Shown: positions 10,733 through 21,413, counted from the stretch's first letter. The stretch is DNA of 64,000 nucleotides from Nothopassalora personata (GCA_033816765.1 CM066294.1:930001-994000); one strand, 5' to 3'. Numbers and translations: made by a program. The notes: generated by a model not told the origin, from the sequence alone.

Positions 10733-13700
10733 ATGCTTGCCCAAGAGGAGGAATATCTGTGTGCAGTAACAGCTGAGGGTGACACCCATACGCCTATACA
10801 TGTACAACCAACGCATGGAAAGCACATGGTGTGCGCCAGCACTGTAACTAGCACATCAGGTAGGAAAGCAAAAGCTCTCACCCTCTCTGACACTGGTGCC
10901 TCTTCCAAGTTCACTGACCCAAGATTCGTCCGCGCAAATAACATACCTACATTCAAGCTTGATAGACCCCGTAGGCTCCGCTTGGCCAACGGATCTACTG
11001 CCCGCCTCTTAGAGGCGGCACTGATGGACATCACCATCGGTGGGCACACCAGCCAAGAGCTCTGCTACATCACGGACTTGGACAAGTACGACATTGTCCT
11101 CGGCATTTCATGGCTTGAAGAACATGACCCGTCCTGCAGTTTCAAGAACAAGACACTCTCATTCGATAAGCCCTTCTGCTACCAGTCTCATTGCGAGGGC
11201 AGCAGACCATGCACTATTGTCATGGACGCAACGAGCAAGTCCAATACACCAAAACCCGCACCACCGAAAGTGGTCCCGCCAGAACCGGACCCGGACATAT
11301 GCTTCATCAGCGCCGACGCATTCTATCGAATGGCCAAACGCGCCCGCAAGCGGCAAGGCAGGCAACAAGAAGACAACGGCGAGATGTTCGCCCTGTGGCC
11401 CGAAGACTTCGACCCCAACGACGAACATGCCACTGCGTTCGCCATGTCTCCGGACGACTGGGAAATATTCATGAAGAAGAGCAAAGTGCAAGACCCCAAA
11501 GTCAAGCTACCACCGGAGTACCATGACATTGCGGATACCTTTAGGCACAAGAACGACTTCAAACTACCTGAGCATGGCCCTTCAGATCATGCCATCAACC
11601 TGAAGCCAGGCTCTGAGAACAATCTGCCGTACAAGAAAGCATTCAGCATGAACCCAGAACAATTGGCTGTCGTTAAGAAGTTCATTGACGACGGCATGGC
11701 CAACGGCACGGTCGAACCCTCCAAGTCCGACATGTCGTCACCCGTTCTCATCGTAAAGAAGCCAGGAGGAGGGTTGCGCGTGTGCATTGACTACCGAGCC
11801 CTCAACGCACTCACCATCAAAGACCGCTATCCCATCCCGTTGCTGCGAGAGACCCTCGAACGCGTGTGCAAGGCAAAGTGGTTCACGAAGCTTGATATCG
11901 TCGCAGCATTTAATAACATGCGCATCCGCAAGGGAGATGAATGGATGACAGCCTTCATTACCAGATATGGGCTGTACCAGTTCAAAGTCCTCCCCTTCGG
12001 GCTCTGTAATGGGCCAAGCAGCTGGCAACGCAAGATCAACGAGATCCTCCGCGAATTCCTGGACGATTTTGTCACTGTGTATCTGGACGACGTCCTTATA
12101 TACACGGATGGCTCACTTGACGACCACCGAGCCCATGTCCGCAAAGTACTATTCAAACTGCGCGAAGCCGGTCTGCCAGTCGACATCGACAAGTGCGAAT
12201 TCCATGTCAAGCGCATCAAATATCTAGGCCTGATTATCACTACTGAAGGCGTCGACATGGACCCAGTTAAGATCGAGGCCATCATGAACTGGGAGACTCC
12301 TCGCAATGTCAAGGACGTACTGGCCTTCCTAGGCTTCACAGGATTCTACCGCAAATTCATCTACGGATTCTCGAAGGTCACAGCCTGCCTCACGGACCTC
12401 ACCAAGACGGGGGAAGGAAGCAAGGTTAACGGCAAGGTGTCCAAAGTAAAGAGACCGCCTTTCGTATGGACTCCACAGTGCGAAGCCGCATTCAAGGAAC
12501 TCAAGCAGAGATTCAGCCAAGCCGGCATGCTTGCGCACTATCAACCAGGCGAACAGATCTGGGTTGAGACAGACTCAAGCGACTGGGTCAATGCAGCAGT
12601 GCTGTCACAGATGATCAATGGAGTACTTCGGCCTGTGGCTTTCTATTCCAAAAAGCTCAGTCCGCAAGAATGCAACTATGACATCTACGACAAAGAGCTG
12701 CTTGCCATTGTCAAGGCGTTCGAGGAGTGGCAGCCTGAGCTCATTTGTGCCACAGACGATAAGCCAGTCCGCGTGCTGTCGGACCACCGCAATCTGGAAT
12801 ACTTTATGACCACGAAGCAACTGAACAGGCGTCAAGCACGCTGGGCCGAGTTCCTTTCACAGTTCAACTTCAAGATCACGTATCGACCTGGAGTGCAGGG
12901 CACTAAGCCAGATGCTCTGACACGTCGTTCTCAAGACATTCCGGCGGGGGTGGATGACGAGAGAGTGCAGTATCAACAGCAAACCATCTTGAAACCGCAC
13001 AACCTCGACATCGTTACTCAATTCGCGATGCAGATCGATGACAACGAGGAATCTGCAATGCAAATGGACGCGCCATCGACCTATGTCCCACCCTCTGTTT
13101 GCGACTCAGATGACGAAGACGACACACCAAGCAACGAGGAACCTGTTGAACCCGCCCAAGAACCTGTTCAAGAACTTGCGCAACCCGAAGATGCCCCCCC
13201 TGTTCAAGAACTTGCGCAACCCGAAGATGCCCCCGACCAAGATGACACCGATGATCAGCCAGAAGAAGCCTTGTGCGAAGAAGCATATAACAGCAAGACT
13301 GTGAAAGCCCACATGCAGCGTCTGAAGACCGACCTGCAGCAAGGACGTACCAACGCGTGGCTCCAGCAACAGAAAATAGCAGCTTCAGATTGCGAGATCA
13401 TCATGGACCGGTTATATGTCAACAAAGCCCTATACGTCCCTGCATTCCAGAACCTTCGCACCAGAATAGTGAAGCGATACCACGACGGTAGAGCTGCAGG
13501 GCACCAAGGCATCGCCAGGACCTTCAACCTGCTGCAGAGACAGAATCTGTTTTGGCCTAACATGGCTAGCGATGTCGCCCGGTACGTGCGATACTGCATC
13601 ATATGCCGGAGATCTACACCGTCTCGACTGCTTAAGCAGGGTACACTGTCCTCGCATTCAACCCCAAGCTACGAATGGAAGCATATTGCAGTGGACTTCA

Positions 13701-15214
13701 TCGTCGACCTACCGCCTAGCAAAGACCCGGAGACGGGACTGGTTTACAAACATATCATGACCGTCACTGACATGCTCACCAAGCGAGTTCGCCTGCTGCC
13801 TACGAACGACTTGTCAGCCGAGCATGCAGCGCTACTATTCCACAAGCACATCTTTCCATTGCACGGTCTGCCGGAGGTTATCGTCAGTGACCGCGGCACG
13901 CAATTTGTCAGTGCGCTCTTCCGAAGACTTTGCGCGCGTCTTGGCATCAAGCAAAATCTTTCTACGGCCTTCCATCCAGAGACCGACGGACAATCCGAGC
14001 GCACCAACCAGGCACTTGAACAGTATCTTCGCGCCTACGCCAACTATCAGCAAGACAACTGGGTTCAACTACTTCCGGATGCCGAGTTCGCTCTCAACAA
14101 CCACCAGTCCGCTAGCACCGGCATGACACCCTTCTTTGCAGACACCGGTCGCCACCCACGGATGGAATTCACGAGCCTTGCGAGACCACAAATCACTGCC
14201 AGAGAAGTACCCAATGTCGAAGCCGCTAACAATCTGGTTGACAACATGCAGAGCACTCAGCAGCACATGCACGAAGTACTCGAGTCCATGCGCCAGGAGC
14301 GACTCGATGAGCTGAGAGATGCACACGCATTTGCACAAGCACGCACCGCCGATGCCGCCAACGCCCGGCGTGCACCAGCGCCTGCCTACAAGCCTGGTGA
14401 CATGGTTCTGCTGGATGCCCGTGATATCAAGACCACGCGCCCAAGCAAGAAGCTTGACCACAAGTACCTTGGGCCGTTCAAGGTCACAAGGACCGTGGGC
14501 AGGCGCTCGTACGAACTCGAGCTTAGCGACGGCATGCAAATACACAATGTGTTTCACACAAGCAAGCTGCGGCGAGCAGCCGACGAGGGGATGCCTGGAC
14601 AGCGTGAGCCAACACCGGCGCCTGTGATCGTCGAACGCGAGGGCCAGGCATCCGAGGAGCATGAGGTGGATGACTTGGTGGATTCAAAGATCAGGTACAA
14701 CGACGTCTGGTACATGGTGCGATGGAAAAACAACACACAGAGCTGGGCAAAATGGACTGCAGTGTTACCAGGATGCGAAGAGCTCGCCATTGCCTTCCAT
14801 CAGCGGTACCCTGACAAACCTAAGCCTGCCTTCGACGGACTCGAGACAGTCACTCAGTACGGCCTGGCAGTGATCCTCGATGTGCAGTACACACCAACTC
14901 TACAAGACGAAGGATTCCTGTCCGCGGCCGCAGGTGAGCCACTCTACGCTGACGGCATGACGACATCGCCTTCTGGTAAGCCTTGCGAAGGTCACTGTCA
15001 CTCCACGACACGCATTGCACATGATGAAGCCCAAGAAACAAGCAATGGCAGTGCTGCCAGCAATGGCGCACGGCACGCTTCAGGCACTGAACGCAATAGC
15101 ACAGTCACAGGAGCTCCTTCTTTGAGGAGGGGGGGTACTGTCACGAGACAGCACTTTCACTCACTGCCCCGCGACACGTCATCGGTCGCAGCCCCGCGCG
15201 CTAGCGGCCGCTAG
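10733..15214 (+). CDS. pol: Pol polyprotein: protease, RT, RNase H, integrase, chromodomain
   Basis: 1,493 codons from the first ATG. The frame is open from 10622 and overlaps gag by 25 nt in the -1 frame, so expression as a Gag-Pol fusion from 10637 is more likely than initiation at 10733. Residues from the ATG: aspartic protease D53-T54-G55; reverse transcriptase about 290-465 with Y450-L451-D452-D453; RNase H with D614; integrase HHCC zinc finger about 912-965, then catalytic D988, D1053, E1089 (D,D-35-E spacing); GPY/F-type module near 1240-1285; chromodomain about 1311-1365 (EVDDLVDSKIRYNDVWYMVRW). The chromodomain is expected to steer integration to modified histones. Its last 25 or so codons lie in the 3' LTR. 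No catalytic residue is missing. Confidence 0.95.
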   Translation: MLAQEEEYLCAVTAEGDTHTPIHVQPTHGKHMVCASTVTSTSGRKAKALTLSDTGASSKFTDPRFVRANNIPTFKLDRPRRLRLANGSTARLLEAALMDITIGGHTSQELCYITDLDKYDIVLGISWLEEHDPSCSFKNKTLSFDKPFCYQSHCEGSRPCTIVMDATSKSNTPKPAPPKVVPPEPDPDICFISADAFYRMAKRARKRQGRQQEDNGEMFALWPEDFDPNDEHATAFAMSPDDWEIFMKKSKVQDPKVKLPPEYHDIADTFRHKNDFKLPEHGPSDHAINLKPGSENNLPYKKAFSMNPEQLAVVKKFIDDGMANGTVEPSKSDMSSPVLIVKKPGGGLRVCIDYRALNALTIKDRYPIPLLRETLERVCKAKWFTKLDIVAAFNNMRIRKGDEWMTAFITRYGLYQFKVLPFGLCNGPSSWQRKINEILREFLDDFVTVYLDDVLIYTDGSLDDHRAHVRKVLFKLREAGLPVDIDKCEFHVKRIKYLGLIITTEGVDMDPVKIEAIMNWETPRNVKDVLAFLGFTGFYRKFIYGFSKVTACLTDLTKTGEGSKVNGKVSKVKRPPFVWTPQCEAAFKELKQRFSQAGMLAHYQPGEQIWVETDSSDWVNAAVLSQMINGVLRPVAFYSKKLSPQECNYDIYDKELLAIVKAFEEWQPELICATDDKPVRVLSDHRNLEYFMTTKQLNRRQARWAEFLSQFNFKITYRPGVQGTKPDALTRRSQDIPAGVDDERVQYQQQTILKPHNLDIVTQFAMQIDDNEESAMQMDAPSTYVPPSVCDSDDEDDTPSNEEPVEPAQEPVQELAQPEDAPPVQELAQPEDAPDQDDTDDQPEEALCEEAYNSKTVKAHMQRLKTDLQQGRTNAWLQQQKIAASDCEIIMDRLYVNKALYVPAFQNLRTRIVKRYHDGRAAGHQGIARTFNLLQRQNLFWPNMASDVARYVRYCIICRRSTPSRLLKQGTLSSHSTPSYEWKHIAVDFIVDLPPSKDPETGLVYKHIMTVTDMLTKRVRLLPTNDLSAEHAALLFHKHIFPLHGLPEVIVSDRGTQFVSALFRRLCARLGIKQNLSTAFHPETDGQSERTNQALEQYLRAYANYQQDNWVQLLPDAEFALNNHQSASTGMTPFFADTGRHPRMEFTSLARPQITAREVPNVEAANNLVDNMQSTQQHMHEVLESMRQERLDELRDAHAFAQARTADAANARRAPAPAYKPGDMVLLDARDIKTTRPSKKLDHKYLGPFKVTRTVGRRSYELELSDGMQIHNVFHTSKLRRAADEGMPGQREPTPAPVIVEREGQASEEHEVDDLVDSKIRYNDVWYMVRWKNNTQSWAKWTAVLPGCEELAIAFHQRYPDKPKPAFDGLETVTQYGLAVILDVQYTPTLQDEGFLSAAAGEPLYADGMTTSPSGKPCEGHCHSTTRIAHDEAQETSNGSAASNGARHASGTERNSTVTGAPSLRRGGTVTRQHFHSLPRDTSSVAAPRASGR
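13159..13236 (+). repeat. 39-bp in-frame tandem duplication in pol
   Basis: Two near-perfect copies encode VQELAQPEDAPP / VQELAQPEDAPD in the acidic linker between RNase H and integrase. Length change here is likely to be tolerated because the linker is low-complexity. Confidence 0.8.
15124..15137 (+). promoter_or_regulatory. Polypurine tract of the chromovirus
   Basis: GAGGAGGGGGGG followed by TAC lies directly before the 3' LTR (starting 15139), the expected place for the RNase H-resistant primer of plus-strand DNA synthesis. It lies inside the pol frame. Confidence 0.8.
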
Positions 15215-15334
15215 CGCCCGCTAGCTTACTTCGCGTTCCCTTATCTTCTCGCGCGTACCTTCGACCTCTTAGATAGCTCGCGTAACTACATATGTCTCTA
15301 CCCGTACCTATAGTAGTCCCTCTCGCCCGTGACA
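15139..15334 (+). repeat. 3' LTR of the chromovirus
   Basis: 196 bp, apparently identical to 8092-8287, followed by ctaat (15335-15339), the second half of the target duplication. The apparent identity of the LTRs points to very recent insertion. Confidence 0.95.
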
Positions 15335-15339
15335 CTAAT

Positions 15340-16765
15340 AGGATAAACTTAACCGTAAGTTAGAGCTCTTTACTAAGTTGCTAAATAACTAGAAGTATAT
15401 AGATCTTTACTAATTAGCTACTAAACTAGCGGACCTAGTAAACCTATTCTTTAAGGAGATCTAGTCCGTATATGTACACTAGGGTCTACTACTACAACTA
15501 TTAAGCTTATTAAGCTAAGGTAAGTAGACGTAGATTATAGGTAACGGACATATTATGTTTCCGCTACTATAAGATCTAAGCTAGTTACCTATCTAGTTAG
15601 GATAATAACCGAGCTAGGCTAAGAGCTTATATATTATAATCTAGGTATAATTAGAGTCTAGTCTATAAACTCTTAGGTATCTACTACTAAGTAATAGGTA
15701 GCTTTTAATTAGTTATCTATAGTCTTCTCTTATATAGTAATGCTTTACTCTTAGATAGATAGATTTAAGAATATATCTAATATACTAGTTCTTTTAAGAT
15801 TTACTAATATATAAGCTTAAGTAAGTATAAGGGTAGGCTATAGCTAAACCTTATATATAATATATAGCTATACCCGGCTTAGTAAGCCGTACATAACGCG
15901 TATATATACATAAAGCGACGCGTAAGGCGTCTATATAAGAAGATAAGATTTAGTTTATCTACGACTATAAGGTCGTAGGCGTACTATATATTATGATATT
16001 TCCTTATAGTTCTAAATCTTTCTCTTAATATAATCTATATACGCTATAGAGCCTAATCGCGACGCGCGTAATAGTAAAGCGCCTACGCCGCCCCTAAGCC
16101 CTAGAGTATAGTAGTAAGCGTATTACGTAGCCTTAGTTACGAGAAGAGAGGCCTTACGGGCTAAGATTAAAGAGTAGGAGATAGTAGAGATCTTACGCGC
16201 TATAAGCGTACCGCCTCTAGAGTATATAAAAGAACCGGCTAAAGAAGATTACTTTCCTACTATAACCCCTAGCTCTATATCTATAGCCACTAACGATAAT
16301 ATTATAGTACGAGGCGTAGCTATAGCGTATATAACTCGACCGCGCCTAAAAGAGCTAATACCTTTTAAGGAGGACTCGATAAAGAAGTTATAAGGGGCGG
16401 GCACCTATTTCTTAGTATAGGCTACGTCTATACGTCCGTACGTCCGGATTAGTGTCCGGTACCTTTACTTTAGATAGCGTTTAACTTTCCCTTTCTTCCG
16501 TATCGAACTTACTATATACTATATAGAACTTTAGTATATACGTCGTTTACCCGTAATATTAAGTTCGATCTATTCGAATTAGCTAGGTACCTACTATTAA
16601 AGAGACGGAATACGTAATAACGTCGCCGGGTAGCGAGAACCCTAGGACTAGTACCCCGAATCAGAACTTCTACTTATACTTTAGTAACTATACTAGCGAT
16701 AGGAAGAGATATAAGCCGAGTTAATTATAACGCGCGCTGCTTTAAAAGAGTCGGAAGATGCTTAA
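15340..16765 (+). pseudogene. RIP-mutated retroelement remnants, family unresolved
   Basis: Strong CpA/TpG depletion. An open stretch at about 16190-16400 on the plus strand has only RIP-type stops but no domain I can name. Around 15829-16006 the sequence resembles, in RIP-mutated form, the divergent LTR at 16990-17190 in opposite orientation (shared tagttcatctacga and cgtaggcgt blocks). No intact gene is present. Confidence 0.45.
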
Positions 16766-16962
16766 TGTAAGGGGCAGCCCAGTGGCTAACCCCTACATGT
16801 GGCCTTGCATGTGACATGCGGTCGCGACCGGCTGCCAAGCCGCACGTGACACGCATGAGTACACCTTGCGACGCGCGATGCGTCTTGAACAAAAGGCAAG
16901 AATTAGTTCATCTACGACTGGCAGGTCGTGGGCGTGCTATACATTGCGACATCCCCTTAACA
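16766..16962 (+). repeat. Solo LTR of the Y chromovirus family, 197 bp, unmutated
   Basis: It starts TGTAAGGGGCAGCC and ends CCCCTTAACA, flanked by cttaa at 16761-16765 and 16963-16967. It has the same length as the Y LTRs (31111-31307 and 37809-38005) but in the opposite orientation and with intact CpA sites. It is a solo LTR inserted after the RIP episode, or too short to be targeted. Confidence 0.88.
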
Positions 16963-16989
16963 CTTAACGTTAGTTAATGTAAGGGCCGT

Positions 16990-17190
16990 AAGGCCATAAG
17001 GGGATGTTGCAATGTATAGCACGCCTACGATCTTCTAATCGTAGATGAACTAAAGCTTACTTTCTTCTGTCGAGGCTGTGCGCGTCTCCTAGTGTACGCA
17101 TACGCGTCACGTGCGGCATGCTAAGCCGGGTATAGCCGCATTACATGTAAGGGTTAGCTATAGGCTACCCTTATAGTTAACCCCTATAGT
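16990..17190 (-). repeat. Divergent LTR related to the Y family
   Basis: The block from ccataaggggatgttgcaat to aggctacccttatag parallels the Y LTR in its termini and in the tagatgaactaa and cacgtgcggc motifs but differs in between. It faces the solo LTR at 16766-16962 about 30 bp away. Ends are approximate and no target duplication was confirmed. Confidence 0.55.
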
Positions 17191-19860
17191 CTTACTACGA
17201 GTTTATAACGAGACGACTACTAGTAACCTAATAAAGTAGTTACTATAGACGCTAAACGCCGCTACGCTTAAATTGTATACCGGCGGAGAACTATTAGGTC
17301 CTAGAGGTTAGAACCTACCTTCCTAGGACGGTAAGGTAGAATTATTCTACGATTACTTCTTAAGGTTAAAGAGCTCCTTTAGGGTATAATCCTGTCAGGG
17401 CGAGAGCCTGGCTTGGGAACTGGACTAAGAAGCAGGTGCGAAATGCAGCTGCAGGTACAAAGGTATGGTAGGCTAGCTACACAAGACGAAAGACGAAGAA
17501 GAGAAGAGAGAGGCTTAGGGAGCAAGCCGGCTATTTGTACAATCCCCCCGCGTGTTGCGCGTCCTCGTGTTTGCGTGTTTGTGTGTTTGCTGCACATGGC
17601 AAACACCAAACTTTGTCATTCACCAAACATTCCAACCCTCCTACGGGTATCCACGGGCTTCCTCCACGTGCGCGGGCCTTCTCCGAGTCACAGGCAGTGA
17701 CGGTGTGACGTCCCGAGGTGCCGCTGTCCATTAGTGCCTGAGGTGTCATGGGTGGGGGCTGGTTTAGGCTGTGAATGTTGTCGGGCTTGGCATTCACATG
17801 CAAATCTGAACATTCACTCCCACTCTCTTTTGGCCCGGAAGGCTTCTCAGCTCCCAGGTGGGATCCTTCCTGATGGGAGACCGTGACAAATCCGTACTAT
17901 AACCGACGCTCTCTAATAAATATTACTAGGATACGATTAATGAAACCTTACTAGTAAGAGAATATACTAGGATACAATACTTCTAGGATAAGGGAGACGG
18001 CGAACTTAGGAGGGACCCCGTTACCTTTATCGCGTAACTTAAGAAAGTCTTTAGTAATAGTAATAAGCGCGCTAAGGCTCTAGAGTAGCTTACTAAGATT
18101 AAATATACGAACGGTTAACCTTAGTATAATTACTAGATAAAACTTAATAGACTCCTACTAAGTACTAGTAGGGAGAACTAGAGCGATAACGCTAAGATTA
18201 GCTACTTACGTAATACCTTCTCGAACCCCGTAAGAATATATACGGTAGCTATACTAAAAAAGGAGGACTACTATAAATTTACGGAGGAGGTCAAACGGAT
18301 TATAACTAACCTCGAAGATATAGACTAGTTTTAAATAGCCTATAAGAAGTAGAAGGATAGTAATAGAAACTCTAGTACAACTACTATAGTTACTACCCGT
18401 TCTTTTACGGGACCTACCGTTTCCTAGGTCGATACTAATAGTAATACTATTATAGTACTAACCCGAATAAGCGGAGGCCGCTCTAGAAGTCGTAGAGAAC
18501 GGAAGGAGGATAAGGGGAAGTAAAGAGCGAAATAGGTAGATACCGCCGAGAGAGATCGGAGGTATTAAGAATAGCTCTACTTCCGCTATAGAGCGAGCGG
18601 ATATTAAGTAAAGGAATACCCGTACGCCGTAGTAGTTAATCCTACTAGGATTAACGCGGCGTTAGTCGCGCTAATCCTAGAGGACGAGGGTTTTAAGTCG
18701 GATCCCGGAGATATAGGAAAAGACTAGCTCCTAGGTAAAAGCTAGTACTAGGAGATAAATAAGTACTAGTAAAGGGATAGAACGTAGTTAAGAGTTCTAT
18801 ACACGGGAATATTATATATACTAACGTACTCCTAAACGAAAGTTACGGAATATTTACTCTTATTAATAAAGGATATATATACTATACTATAATTAACGGA
18901 GACCTAGCAAAAGGCCTCGGTCTTACGTATATTAGTAATAAGAGCCGTAAGGCCATAGGGTTCCTAAAGGCAATACGAAACTCGATTAAAGGAGTAGTCG
19001 CCTTTTATATAGAAATTACCGAGATTAAATAGGTTATTTACGCTTACGTCGTACGTAATCTAGATTTCCCTATAATCTTAGGGAATTCCTAGAAGGCGTA
19101 TAATTAGATTTGGACTACGCCTAAAAAGCGCCGGTACTACTATAGCTTAGTAAAGAAATAGGTACCCGAAGGGTGTAACTACAAAGAACGTAAGTCGGGT
19201 AAGCGCTTCGCTACGATTACCGCAGTAACCGTAGAAGATATTAAGAAGGCCCTTAGTAAGAAGAATCCGCCTACGTAAGAGGAGCTTAAAAAGAGCCTAC
19301 CTCTAGAACTTTAGGATATACTTCCGTTATTTTCTACTAGGGAAGTAGATAAACTAGCTCCGTACCGCGGTAATCTCGACTATAAGATTGAGATCCGGAC
19401 GAAAGCCGACGGAAGCCCGGAACTATTACCCTAAGGACCACTCTATAGTATATCTAAAGACGAGCTACTTATTATCCGAAAGTTACTAATAGAACTATAG
19501 CGTAAGGGTTATATTCGCCCTTCTACCTTAGAAGCGGCGGCCCCCGTCTTATTTATAAAGAAGCCCGGAGGAGAACTTAGATTCTACTATAACTATAGAG
19601 CGCTAAACTTAATTACTAAGTAGGATTATTACCCTCTACCCTTAATCCCTAAGACTATTCGAAACTTAACGGGCGCTAAATATATTACGAAGGTTAATAT
19701 TATAGCCGTATTCTATTACCTACGGATAGCTCGAGGCGAAGAGTATAAGACCGCTTTTTAAACTAGATTCGGCCTATAGGAGTAGCTAGTATACCCATTT
19801 AGTTTATCTAGCGCCCTAGCAATATTCTAGTAGTATATTAATAGTTTATTATAGGACTAC
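17191..19860 (+). pseudogene. RIP-degraded gypsy Z (gag to RT), truncated
   Basis: Plus-strand remnant interrupted by the solo LTR 17393-17888; removing it and one aatcc restores continuity. A gag-like region spans to about 18500 and a protease region lies near 18750-19100. Reverse transcriptase motifs ([22 protein letters not shown]) are near 19530-19620, and the YPFSLSSALAIFW block is near 19790-19830. It stops abruptly at 19860, where the X LTR begins, and the rest of pol is missing. Stops are TAG/TAA of RIP type. Confidence 0.7.
17393..17888. repeat. Solo LTR, 496 bp, with perfect 5-bp target duplication
   Basis: It starts TGTCAGGGCGAG and ends GACCGTGACA, flanked by aatcc at 17388-17392 and 17889-17893. 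Base composition is normal (CpA and TpG present). Its termini resemble those of the intact chromovirus (TGTCA...TGACA), but length and body differ. Small frames inside it have no coding features. Confidence 0.88.
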
Positions 19861-20230
19861 TATTAACGACTAATGGGTTGTGTTAACCTTAGGTTTAGAG
19901 GGGGTCTCTTAGGTCTAACTTACCCTAATTTCATTTTAGTTTAATTAGACATTTAGGTAAGCTAGTAGGACCTAGTATAGCTATTAAGATATATACTGCG
20001 CAGTTAAGCATTGTGAGCGTAGCATTAAGGCAACAATTCAATTCATACCTCTCGAATAGAGGGTATAGGGGTTTAGGTCTACTAATCCTCTATTTTATCT
20101 AGCTACTACGCTACTCGTTACGTGACCTGATTTCACGGTCCCGGGACCGGTAAATACCCCTGCTTACATAAGCGCCGCTCTATACTACCACAACTCGGAT
20201 AGGCCTACATAGGGTAGTTAGTAGACATTA
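19861..20230 (+). repeat. 5' LTR of gypsy-like family X, copy 1
   Basis: 370 bp, homologous to 46922-47313 and 59190-59562 (both inverted relative to it). The three copies share the same ends, TATTAAC...GACATTA, and differ outside them. TA...TA ends are what RIP makes from canonical TG...CA. It contains the palindrome core at 20136-20149. Confidence 0.75.
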
Positions 20231-20946
20231 TTTTAGTAGTTAATAAGGGGGGTATTGAGTATACACCCGGTAGCGTATTAGCATCTAGTTTATAAGGTTA
20301 AAATTACGGTTTAAGGTCTAAGGTTTACGGTTAAGGTTATTACTTAAGTTAAGGTTTACGGTTAAGGCCGACTAAGGTTGAAAACACTTAAGGTCTAAGG
20401 TATTTAGCAATAATTACGGTTATAAGGTTCTATTAAGTAACAACTAGTATTAGTGCATTCTAAAGTAAGTACTACGTAATAATAGATACGGCTACATTAC
20501 TAGAAAAACTTAGTACCTTTACCAACATAGGTAGAGGCTACGAGCAGCCTATAAACCCTACGAAAATAGAAGGGGTCTATAGGGACTCTATCCCTTATAA
20601 GGGAATAGAGGAATCGGAGGAAGGGAAAACACCTAAATCTAGTAAAGAAGGGAGAAGCGGAACTAACGCCGCTAAATTGGGTATAGGTGTAGGTACAAAT
20701 AGCATAATTAGAATAGATACTATAACTGCCCTCTTTAGACGATTAGTAGTAGTAATAGAAAACGCTAGCCCTCGCTTTCTACCTCTAGGAGGTGCTAAGA
20801 ATCCGTTCTTTAATAGCACTAATGCTACTAAGTTCTAGGAGCGGTTTAGCGACCTAATAGACTAGTATCCGCCTCGGGCATCTATTAAGAAGGATAATTT
20901 CTAGGGTAGGTTTAAGCGTAATTGCGAAACTACTATCCGGCGCGTA
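20231..20946 (+). pseudogene. Family X copy 1, leader and start of gag
   Basis: The leader 20280-20430 is rich in aaggttta/ttaaggt units. A degenerate gag follows, homologous to 58500-59190 in copy 2. At 20946 the reading is interrupted by the LINE and resumes at 26301; the uninterrupted target is present once in copy 2 (58459-58471). Confidence 0.75.
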
Positions 20947-21002
20947 TTGATTGATTGATTGTTCCATTAACGTGCTATGTGAGTCTAAGACTATGCAACA
21001 CG

Positions 21003-21018
21003 GGTAGGGTGCCCTACC
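21003..21018 (-). promoter_or_regulatory. 3' hairpin of the LINE
   Basis: GGTAGGG (21003-21009) pairs perfectly with CCCTACC (21012-21018). It sits about 55 nt from the 3' end, directly before a tail shared with the SINE-like elements, where a different 7-bp stem occupies the same place. Probable recognition structure for the LINE reverse transcriptase (inference). Confidence 0.6.
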
Positions 21019-21381
21019 ATTTTCTAGTTAGTAGAGGAAAAGCCTTTTGCAATAAAAACCTCTAAAAGTAAGCAGAGTTCCTTCCTCGCGATATTGTAGA
21101 GGCCTTCTTGCCTCACGGGACCCGGCGGTTTTCCCGTACTCCTTTTACGCCGTAAAACCCAAAATACGCAAAGAAAATAGCCGTAGAGGCTAAGGGCTAA
21201 GCCCTATGTGTCGTAAAAGTAGCGAAATTCGCTCCTTTCGCCTTCTACATCCCGCGTCACGTGATCTTAGGGCTACGCCCTTATTACCATCGTATTCTTC
21301 GGGAGTGGAGCTTTAAAACGAGCTACTAATCGTTAAAATCGGATGACCGGACGTCTCGTAATCTCCCGCCAAGTCTTGGTC

Positions 21382-21413
21382 TTGGCGTTGGCGTTGGCGT
21401 TGGCGTTGGCGTT
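21382..21413. repeat. TTGGCG hexamer microsatellite
   Basis: About five tandem TTGGCG units in the 3' UTR of the LINE, downstream of ORF2. Confidence 0.85.

Larger units (their letters stand above)
8092..15334 (+). mobile_element. Intact Ty3/gypsy chromovirus, unmutated
   Basis: A 7,243-bp element with 196-bp LTRs that appear identical by eye (8092-8287, 15139-15334), flanked by the direct repeat ctaat (8087-8091 and 15335-15339). Inside are a primer site (8290-8298), gag (8391-10646), a -1 frameshift signal (10634-10674), pol (to 15214) and a polypurine tract (15124-15137). Pol order is protease, reverse transcriptase, RNase H, integrase, chromodomain, which places it among chromoviruses. 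All catalytic motifs are present and no frame is broken. Both flanks are RIP-mutated and the element is not, so it is a recent insertion and possibly still competent. Confidence 0.95.

Noticed and set aside
8526..15071. Many frames of 60-200 codons on the minus strand and in other frames across gag and pol
   Set aside because: They overlap intact, motif-supported Gag and Pol and have biased, low-complexity composition; shadows of the coding frame.
17379..17803. Frames of 60-95 codons
   Set aside because: They lie inside the 496-bp solo LTR defined by TG...CA ends and a 5-bp duplication.
20595..20819. 74-aa minus-strand frame (and its equivalent at 58586-58810, plus strand)
   Set aside because: Antisense shadow of the X gag N-terminal region in both copies; the sense frame has the better coding signal.
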